From NCBI RefSeq assembly GCF_011742555.1, contig NZ_JAAQQR010000002.1, positions 434,001-498,000 of the forward strand: a stretch of DNA of 64,000 bases. The letters run 5' to 3'. The notes below the pieces were generated by a model. The model had not been told where the DNA came from. It was given only the letters and a program-made list of their open reading frames with translations, and did no database searches. Position numbers and translations under genes: made by a program. This document shows positions 58,740-64,000 of this stretch, piece after piece. Position 1 is the stretch's first letter, and each line of letters starts with the position of its first letter. Origin of the DNA: Luteibacter jiangsuensis (GTDB lineage Bacteria > Pseudomonadota > Gammaproteobacteria > Xanthomonadales > Rhodanobacteraceae).

Positions 58740-59393
58740 ATGCTTTACGACGCACCCGGCGGAAGCCCACCATTCCTGCTCATGAGCGACGCCACCACCA
58801 TTCTCGTCGACACCCAGCTCGAACGCGACGACGCGGCCGCGGCCGCGACGGACCTTTACCGCCACCTGGTGGGCGACGGCACTATCGCCCCCGTCCCGAA
58901 CGCCGAGGAGGAGGCACGTTTCCGGGTGCTGGACGAACGCTTCGTCGCGGAAACGGGCATCCGCGCCATCGGCCTGCACGCCAGCGGGCATCGCTGGACG
59001 GAGGACGGTCACGGCGGTGCCCACCTCGTGGACGGCGGCCGGGAAAACGGCATCTTCTGCCGCTACGACGGTGGATTCACCATCCGCTGTCCCGAATGCC
59101 ATACCGCCCTGTCGCTTGGCGACGAAGGAAGCGATGCGCTGGAGGAAGCGCTGGTGGTGTGGTGCGACGCGCCCGACTCGGCCTATGTGGCATGCCCCTC
59201 CTGCGCCACCTGGACGCCGCTGCACCACTGGCGTTCGCCGTCCCACGATTTCGCCGTGGGGCATTTCGCCATCACGCTTTACGGCGCGCACCTGAGAGGC
59301 CTGCTAGGCGGCAACGAGTACGCCGCCACGCTCCTGCGCCACCGCCTGGGCGACATCGCCGGCGATTACACCGTCGTCTTCGCCAAGGCGTAG
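58740..59393 (+). CDS. Conserved-looking hypothetical protein with CxxC pairs
   Basis: A 217-residue protein; family not recognised. Two cysteine pairs, CPECHTAL (about residue 119) and CPSCATW (about 156), make a treble-clef or zinc-ribbon-like metal site likely. The N-terminal third is acidic and alanine-rich and the C-terminus ends GDYTVVFAKA. Start is uncertain: ATG 58740 (CGGAAG upstream) or ATG 58782. It follows the PilZ gene by 16 bases and is probably co-transcribed with DUF1631 and PilZ. Confidence 0.72.
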   Translation: MLYDAPGGSPPFLLMSDATTILVDTQLERDDAAAAATDLYRHLVGDGTIAPVPNAEEEARFRVLDERFVAETGIRAIGLHASGHRWTEDGHGGAHLVDGGRENGIFCRYDGGFTIRCPECHTALSLGDEGSDALEEALVVWCDAPDSAYVACPSCATWTPLHHWRSPSHDFAVGHFAITLYGAHLRGLLGGNEYAATLLRHRLGDIAGDYTVVFAKA

Positions 59394-59402
59394 CGCGCCT
59401 CC

Positions 59403-59470
59403 TGTGGGAGCCGCTTCAGCGGCGATCCCGCGACAGCGGGCAAGCCGCGTCGCCGCTGAAGCGGCTCCCA
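59403..59470. repeat. REP/BIME-like palindrome, short copy
   Basis: TGTGGGAGCCGCTTCAGCGG and CGCCGCTGAAGCGGCTCCCA enclose about 25 bases (CCCGCGACAGCGGGCA core). Both arms are of the GCTTCAGC type. It lies in the 154-bp gap between the CxxC protein and pepQ. Confidence 0.85.
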
Positions 59471-59547
59471 TAGCCCCGTTTCCGGGCTTGGCTCCGGCGG
59501 CACGGAGGCGCACCATTGGCGTTTGCCCCACGTCCCCGGAGATACCC

Positions 59548-60870
59548 ATGAACGACGCGCTGGCCGCGCTCTACCCCCAGCACCTCGCCACCTTGCGCGA
59601 GCGCACGGACACCGCGCTGGCCCGCGGCGGATTCGATCACCTGGTGGTGCCGGCGGGCCGGCCCATCACGAAGTTCCTCGACGACCAGGACTATCCGTTC
59701 ATCGCGAATCCGCATTTCAAGCATTGGCTGCCGCTCGTCGACGCGCCGGGAAGCTGGCTCGTCTATACGCCGGGTGAGAAACCGAAGCTGGTGTTCCTGC
59801 AGCCGCGCGACTACTGGCACGTGGTGCCCGAGGCGCCGTCGGGATACTGGGTGGAACACTTCGACGTCGTCGTGGTGCGCAAACCAGCCGACGCGATCGC
59901 CGAACTGCCGGCCGCACTGTCACGCTGCGCCATCATCGGCGACCAATACTGCAGCCTGCAGGAAGTCTGCGCGAACAATCCGCCGGCCGTGGTCGACCAC
60001 CTGCACTACCACCGCGCTTACAAGACGCCGTACGAACTGGAACTGATGCGCGAGGCCAGCCGCCGCGGTACACGCGGGCATCGCGCCGCCGAACGCGCAT
60101 TCCGCCAGGGCGAGAGCGAGCTGGGTATCCATCTCGCCTACCTCACGGCCGTGGGGCAGATCGACGCCGAGTTGCCGTACGCGAGCATCGTCGGGCTCAA
60201 CGAACACGGCGCCGTCCTGCATTACACGAACTTCGATCGCCGCGCTCCGGCGGAAAGCCGTTCGTTCCTCATCGACGCCGGTGCCAGCGCGTCGGGCTAC
60301 GCCAGCGACATCACGCGCACGTACGCCGGCAGCCATGCATCCGAATTCCAGGCCCTGATCGACTCTGTCGATGCCGCGGAACGTTCCTTCGTGGCGAAGG
60401 TACGCGCGGGCCAGAATTACGCCGACCTGCACGTGCATGCCCACCACGTGCTTGCCGGCGTGCTGCGCGATCACGGGTTCCTCCGGATGAGCCCGGAAAG
60501 CGCGGTGGAGTCGGGCGTATCGTCCGCGTTCTTCCCGCACGGGCTGGGCCACGGCATCGGCCTCCAGGTGCACGACGTGGCGGGCTTCCAGGCGTCCGAA
60601 ACGGGCGGCACCATCGCCAAGCCGGAAGGCCACCCGTACCTGCGCCTCACCCGTCCCCTCGAAGCGGGCATGGTGGTGACCATCGAGCCGGGCATCTACT
60701 TCATCGACATGCTGCTGGCCGAATTGAAGAACAAGCCGTTCTCGGGCGATATCGACTGGGCGAAGGTGGACGCATTCCGCCAGTACGGTGGCATCCGCAT
60801 CGAGGACGACGTGGTGTGCACCGCGGGCGAGCCGGAGAACCTGACGCGCGATGCGTTCGCGTTGCTGTAA
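59548..60870 (+). CDS. pepQ: Xaa-Pro dipeptidase PepQ (M24B)
   Basis: Cytoplasmic metallopeptidase cleaving X-Pro dipeptides. The product is 440 residues (E. coli PepQ 443). The pita-bread domain carries the five metal ligands: Asp in FLIDAGASASGYASDITRTY (two Asp), His in HGLGHGIGLQVHD, Glu in IEPGIYF and Glu in GGIRIEDDV. The start at 59548 follows CGGAGATACCC; upstream frame is REP sequence. It converges with the paralogous pepP. Confidence 0.94.
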   Translation: MNDALAALYPQHLATLRERTDTALARGGFDHLVVPAGRPITKFLDDQDYPFIANPHFKHWLPLVDAPGSWLVYTPGEKPKLVFLQPRDYWHVVPEAPSGYWVEHFDVVVVRKPADAIAELPAALSRCAIIGDQYCSLQEVCANNPPAVVDHLHYHRAYKTPYELELMREASRRGTRGHRAAERAFRQGESELGIHLAYLTAVGQIDAELPYASIVGLNEHGAVLHYTNFDRRAPAESRSFLIDAGASASGYASDITRTYAGSHASEFQALIDSVDAAERSFVAKVRAGQNYADLHVHAHHVLAGVLRDHGFLRMSPESAVESGVSSAFFPHGLGHGIGLQVHDVAGFQASETGGTIAKPEGHPYLRLTRPLEAGMVVTIEPGIYFIDMLLAELKNKPFSGDIDWAKVDAFRQYGGIRIEDDVVCTAGEPENLTRDAFALL

Positions 60871-60886
60871 GCCGGTATCGGAGCAC

Positions 60887-60969
60887 TGTGGGAGCCGGCC
60901 ATGCCGGCGATCCCGCGGCAGCGGGCAAATTTCCCGCAAGCACCTATCGCCGCTGAAGCGGCTCCCACA
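60887..60969. repeat. REP/BIME-like palindrome between pepQ and pepP
   Basis: Left arm TGTGGGAGCCGGCCATGCCGG, right arm ATCGCCGCTGAAGCGGCTCCCACA, core CCCGCGGCAGCGGGCA. It occupies nearly all of the space between two convergent peptidase genes, so it may act as their shared transcript end. Confidence 0.85.
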
Positions 60970-60977
60970 AGGCGCTC

Positions 60978-62270
60978 CTACCGTTCCAGGGCTTCCGGGG
61001 ATTTCGGCACCATCGCCGTCATGACTTCCGGCGCGCCCTTCGTCACCGCCACGTCGTCCTCGATGCGGATGCCGATGCCGCGCCACCGTTCGTCGACGCG
61101 CTTGTCGCCCGGCGGCACGTAGATGCCCGGTTCCACCGTCACCACCATGCCTTCCTCGAGCACCCGCGGTTCGCCGTCGATGCGGTAGTCGCCCACATCG
61201 TGCACGTCCAGGCCCAGCCAGTGCCCGGTCTTGCTGGGGAAATACGCCTTGTAGCTTCCCTCCGCGATGACGCGGTCGGCACCGCCGCGGAGGATGCCGA
61301 CCGCGCACAGGCCCTCGGCGATGATCCGCACGGCGGCGTCATGGGCGTCGCCGAAGGACCGCTCGGGGCGCACCGCGTCGATGGCCGCGAGCTGCGCCTC
61401 GTGCACGATCTCGTAAAGCGCCCGCTGCTCCTTCGTGAACCGGCCCCCCACCGGGAACGTACGGGTGATGTCGGAGGCGTAGTAATCCACCTCAGCGCCC
61501 GCGTCGATCAGCAGGAGATCGCCGTCCTTCAACAGGGCCCGGTTGGCCTGGTAATGCATGATGCAGGCGTTGGTGCCCCCGGCCACGGTCGGCGGAAAGG
61601 CCGGTACGGCGCCCTGCCCCCGAATGCTGCGGAGGATCTCACCCTCCACTTCGTACTCCGCCACGCCGGGCCTGGCGATGGTCATGGCGGCCAGGTGCGC
61701 GGCGCCGGCCACTTCGGCGGAGCGGCGCATGAGCGCCAGTTCGTCGCGGGACTTGAACAGCCGGAGGTCGTGCAACAGGTGGCCCAGCGCCACCAGGTCC
61801 TTCGGCACCACACCACCGCCCCGCGCGGTGCGCAGGCGGCGCATCCAGGCCAGCAGGCGCGCATCGAAATCGGGTTCCTGCCCGAAATGGCAGTACACCC
61901 GCGAACGGCCTTCGATCATGCCCGGAAGGATGTCGTCGATATCGTCGATGGGAAAAGCATCGTCCAGGCGCAGTTCGCGCGCTGCGCGGTCGGTGCCCAT
62001 CCGCTCGCCGTCCCAGCGTTCGCGATCGATGTCGCGCTCGCGGCAGAACAGCACGCTTTCGCCATGTGCACGGCCCGGCAGGAGGGCCAGCACGGCATCC
62101 GGCTCGTCGAAACCGGTGAGGTAATGGAAGTCGGAGTCCTGGCGGTAGGGCCAGGGGGCATCGGCATTGCGCATGCGCTCCGGCGCGGCGGCAAGGATCA
62201 GCACCGCGTCCTCGCCGGCCATGCGCATCAGCTCCCGGCGACGCCGGGCGTACTCGGTCGCGGGAATCAA
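60978..62270 (-). CDS. pepP: Xaa-Pro aminopeptidase PepP (M24B)
   Basis: Releases N-terminal residues before proline. The product is 430 residues. The N-terminal domain opens TEYARRRRELM, then YRQDSDFHYLTGFDEPDAVL. Metal ligands are Asp in LLIDAGAEVDYYASDITRTFP, His in HWLGLDVHDVG, Glu in VEPGIYVP and IRIEDDV. Homology extends upstream of the first Met, supporting a TTG start at 62270 whose bases overlap the ygfB stop (TTGA). ygfB-pepP linkage is conserved in gammaproteobacteria. Confidence 0.93.
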   Translation of the reverse strand: MIPATEYARRRRELMRMAGEDAVLILAAAPERMRNADAPWPYRQDSDFHYLTGFDEPDAVLALLPGRAHGESVLFCRERDIDRERWDGERMGTDRAARELRLDDAFPIDDIDDILPGMIEGRSRVYCHFGQEPDFDARLLAWMRRLRTARGGGVVPKDLVALGHLLHDLRLFKSRDELALMRRSAEVAGAAHLAAMTIARPGVAEYEVEGEILRSIRGQGAVPAFPPTVAGGTNACIMHYQANRALLKDGDLLLIDAGAEVDYYASDITRTFPVGGRFTKEQRALYEIVHEAQLAAIDAVRPERSFGDAHDAAVRIIAEGLCAVGILRGGADRVIAEGSYKAYFPSKTGHWLGLDVHDVGDYRIDGEPRVLEEGMVVTVEPGIYVPPGDKRVDERWRGIGIRIEDDVAVTKGAPEVMTAMVPKSPEALER

Positions 62271-62833
62271 TGCAGCGTGTCGCTCGGAGGGTGGTTCCTG
62301 GGGCCGGCCTCGGCGTGCAGCAGCAGCGCGCCGACGCGAACGAACTCCTCGATTTCCGTCAGCGATTCCTCGTCGCCCTCCACGTCCTCGTCGAGCTCGA
62401 ACTCGCTGGCGGCGATCGTCGCCATGTCGCGGAGCACCTCGCGGGCGTCCTCGCTCAGCTCTTTCGCTTTCTCGGCCGAGCCGCCGAGGCCGAAACCGCC
62501 GAGGAAGCCCCGCGTCCATTCGGTCAGGCCCTCCGCCCGCTGGGCCAGCGGCGCATCTTCTTCGGGCAGCCAGGGCCCGAAGGTGAGGTCGGTATCGGCC
62601 AGCCAGGCCTCGGTCTGGTGGCGCAACCGGGTCAGCATCGCTTCTTCGTCGGCGGTGGGCGCCGGATCGGGTTCGAATTTCAGGTCGTCCAGCAGCGATC
62701 CGGCGCCGAAGCGCCCGCCCGCACTGATGTACCCGACCAGCGACCCATGGAATTCGCTGACCGAGGTGGCCAGCTTGCAGCGCCCGATGAGTTCGGCGAT
62801 GTCTTCGGGGTCGACGGTCTGATTGGCCGGCAT
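62267..62833 (-). CDS. ygfB: YgfB/UPF0149 family protein
   Basis: A 188-residue UPF0149 family protein; all-helical fold. In Pseudomonas aeruginosa YgfB has been reported as a regulator affecting beta-lactam resistance. Family marks are LVGYISAGGRFG, LPEEDAPLAQRAEGLTEWTRGFLGGFGLG and EFVRVGALLLHAE. It is the first gene of the ygfB-pepP pair, divergent from the ZapB-like gene; start ATG 62833 with AGGAGTT upstream. Confidence 0.93.
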   Translation of the reverse strand: MPANQTVDPEDIAELIGRCKLATSVSEFHGSLVGYISAGGRFGAGSLLDDLKFEPDPAPTADEEAMLTRLRHQTEAWLADTDLTFGPWLPEEDAPLAQRAEGLTEWTRGFLGGFGLGGSAEKAKELSEDAREVLRDMATIAASEFELDEDVEGDEESLTEIEEFVRVGALLLHAEAGPRNHPPSDTLH

Positions 62834-62927
62834 GGCGGAACTCCTTCGGGCGTGGCACCGAAGTCTAATGCAGACGGGATGACCGACGGGCTGCCGACAA
62901 CGCCGGGCGTCCTGTTATAGTCCGCGC

Positions 62928-63152
62928 ATGACGAACCCGGATGCCTTCAAGACCGAACTGGAAGCCTTGAGCGCCACGCTCGACCGGCTCGTCGACACCG
63001 TGCGCCGGCTCTCCGAGGAAAACCGCAGCCTGCGGCACAGCCAGGAGCAGTTGGCCAACGAACGCGCAGGGCTCATGGCGCGCAACGAACAGGCGCGCAG
63101 CCGTGTGGAAGCGATGATCCAACGCCTCAAGGCGCTCGAGAACACAGGCTGA
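62928..63152 (+). CDS. TIGR02449 family coiled-coil protein (ZapB-like)
   Basis: A 74-residue protein that is almost entirely coiled coil (heptads in ELEALSATLDRLVDTVRRLSEEN and later), matching the TIGR02449 family found directly upstream of zapA in many gammaproteobacteria. A division-related, ZapB-like role is suggested by position only. The ATG at 62928 is eight bases upstream of zapA's co-transcribed unit end; the gap to zapA is eight bases. Confidence 0.85.
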   Translation: MTNPDAFKTELEALSATLDRLVDTVRRLSEENRSLRHSQEQLANERAGLMARNEQARSRVEAMIQRLKALENTG

Positions 63153-63160
63153 TCCGTCAC

Positions 63161-63469
63161 ATGAATGCAACCGCCAGTGAACCGGTATCCCTGCGCCTGC
63201 TCGACCGCGAGTTTCACATTGCCTGCGCGCCCGAGGAACGCCCCGGCCTGATCGCGGCCGCCCAGTTCCTCGACGGCAAGATGCGCGAGCTGAAATCCAA
63301 CGCAAAGGTGCCCGGCTTCGACCGCATCGCCGTCCTGGCCGCCGTCAGCATCGCTCACGAACTGCTCAGTCTGCGGAAGGAGCACGACTCCCAGGAACAG
63401 GTGCTGACCGACGGCCTGGCCTCGCTGCGCAGAAAGCTTGATGGTCTGCTCGACGCGTCGGTAAAATAA
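63161..63469 (+). CDS. zapA: Cell division protein ZapA
   Basis: Z-ring-associated protein that bundles FtsZ filaments. The product is 102 residues. The N-terminal globular part has SLRLLDREFHIACAPEER; ALAAVSIAHELL-type helix and a C-terminal coiled coil complete the fold. It lies between the TIGR02449 gene and 6S RNA, the conserved gammaproteobacterial order. Its 3' end contains the ssrS promoter. Confidence 0.93.
   Translation: MNATASEPVSLRLLDREFHIACAPEERPGLIAAAQFLDGKMRELKSNAKVPGFDRIAVLAAVSIAHELLSLRKEHDSQEQVLTDGLASLRRKLDGLLDASVK
63438..63467 (+). promoter_or_regulatory. Promoter of 6S RNA inside the zapA 3' end
   Basis: TTGATG (63438-63443) and TAAAAT (63462-63467) are spaced by 18 bases, and the predicted 6S 5' end (63475) lies seven bases after the -10 box. 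The -10 box overlaps the last codons and stop of zapA. Confidence 0.65.
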
Positions 63470-63474
63470 CCCCC

Positions 63475-63662
63475 AGGCGTTCCCTGCGGTGCTCGCCAGC
63501 GCACTTTACATTTGCCTTGTTCCTACATACGACCCCGGGTCGGCTTTTCGCGACTGTTGTGCATGTCCGCCTCGTACGGAAAGCCTTGAAGTTGTGTAGC
63601 CCTCCCACCTGATCCTTTGGATCAAGGTCGTTTGGTGCGCAGCGGCATCGCGGAGAACGCCT
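63475..63662 (+). ncRNA. ssrS: 6S RNA
   Basis: Regulatory RNA of about 188 nt that mimics an open promoter and sequesters sigma-70 RNA polymerase. It lies between zapA and fau as in other gammaproteobacteria. The 5' AGGCGTTC pairs with the 3' GAACGCCT to form the closing stem. Internal blocks resemble E. coli 6S: AGCCTTGAAGTTG, GATCCTTTGGATCAAGG (3' hairpin) and GCGGCATCGCGGAGA. Ends are set from the closing stem and are approximate. Confidence 0.93.
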
Positions 63663-63770
63663 CTCCTTTACAGCCGGCCGGTTCCCAGGGGGCCGGTCAG
63701 CGCCGTACCCGCGGCACCGGGTGCGGCGGCTCGACGGCAACCTTGTCTGTGCCGTTCAGCTGAACGACCC

Positions 63771-64000
63771 ATGTCAAAGCTTCCCGAGAGACGTGAACTG
63801 CGAGCCGACCTCGTGCAGCGCCGCCGCCAGCTGAAGCCGGCCGAGCGCGTCGCGGCAGCCCAGGGGTTGCGCCAGTCGCTGGAACAATTGCCGGAATTCC
63901 TCACCGACACGCATGTGGCCGGCTATTGGGCCACGGGTGGCGAGTTGCCGCTCAACCTGGCCATCGCGCCCATGGCCGAACGCGGGCAGACCTTCTACCT
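63771..64000 (+). CDS. fau: 5-formyltetrahydrofolate cyclo-ligase, N-terminal part (continues past window)
   Basis: Converts 5-formyl-THF to 5,10-methenyl-THF using ATP. Only the first 76 codons are visible. ELRADLVQRRRQLKPAERVAAAQGL is the typical N-terminal helix with the conserved Arg-rich block, followed by VAGYWATGGELPLNLAI (the YxPxxGE-like substrate segment). It lies 108 bp after 6S RNA, with which it is co-transcribed in E. coli. Start ATG 63771. The truncation is the window edge. Confidence 0.9.
   Translation, partial: MSKLPERRELRADLVQRRRQLKPAERVAAAQGLRQSLEQLPEFLTDTHVAGYWATGGELPLNLAIAPMAERGQTFY

Overview
The window is 64 kb of GC-rich, gene-dense bacterial chromosome. Gene content and order suggest a gammaproteobacterium of the Xanthomonadales, most likely Rhodanobacteraceae (Luteibacter/Dyella-like). 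The clues are the pcm-tolC pair, the zapA-6S RNA-fau block, a spoT-ridA-recG block, a DUF2333 protein, a TIGR02449 protein, and abundant short palindromic 'GTGGGAGCC...' intergenic repeats. The taxonomic call is inference; no rRNA gene is present. No tRNA gene, CRISPR array, prophage or complete insertion sequence was seen.

Layout. 0-4.3 kb: the 3' end of a membrane pyrophosphatase (hppA), a secreted prolyl oligopeptidase, and soluble pyrophosphatase (ppa). 4.4-8.9 kb: a DUF2333 protein, a ferritin-like protein, thiC with a TPP riboswitch, and a TetR regulator. 9.2-11.3 kb: pcm and tolC, closed by a strong terminator. 11.3-12.3 kb: a gene-free island built from repeats, with two inverted arms of about 160 bp. 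12.3-19.1 kb: lipopolysaccharide genes (waaA, an LpxL-type acyltransferase, a VirK/YbjX protein, two glycosyltransferases and an O-antigen ligase-like protein). 19.1-21.6 kb: a zinc-finger protein, YceI, a nitroreductase and an ELM1-like protein. 21.7-27 kb: recG, ridA, spoT and rpoZ. 27.2-32.3 kb: the complete Mla phospholipid-transport set. mlaA faces mlaFEDCB, and the latter is translationally coupled to gmk. 32.4-39.3 kb: exported amidohydrolase, penicillin-acylase-family enzyme, M14 carboxypeptidase, argS. 39.4-49 kb: a TPR membrane protein, a two-component system and an RND efflux operon with a lipoprotein. 49-52 kb: an aldehyde dehydrogenase/GMC oxidoreductase pair that looks imported. 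52.1-56 kb: yicC opposite rph-GNAT-rdgB-hemW. 56-59.4 kb: DUF1631, PilZ and a CxxC protein. 59.5-64 kb: pepQ facing pepP-ygfB, then a ZapB-like protein, zapA, 6S RNA and the start of fau.

Much of the window concerns the cell envelope: LPS core and lipid A (waaA, acyltransferase, glycosyltransferases, ligase), outer-membrane lipid asymmetry (Mla) and efflux (TolC, RND). The rest is mainly stress and housekeeping nucleotide metabolism (spoT, rpoZ, gmk, rph, rdgB, ppa, 6S RNA). The most distinctive observations are five. First, an 11-bp-spaced CAAAAG-type repeat lies upstream of both the two-component system and the RND operon. Second, MlaD carries two MCE domains. Third, the mla operon sits between gmk and rpoZ-spoT. 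Fourth, there is the repeat island at 11.4-12.3 kb. Fifth, a hairpin can mask the ppa ribosome-binding site.
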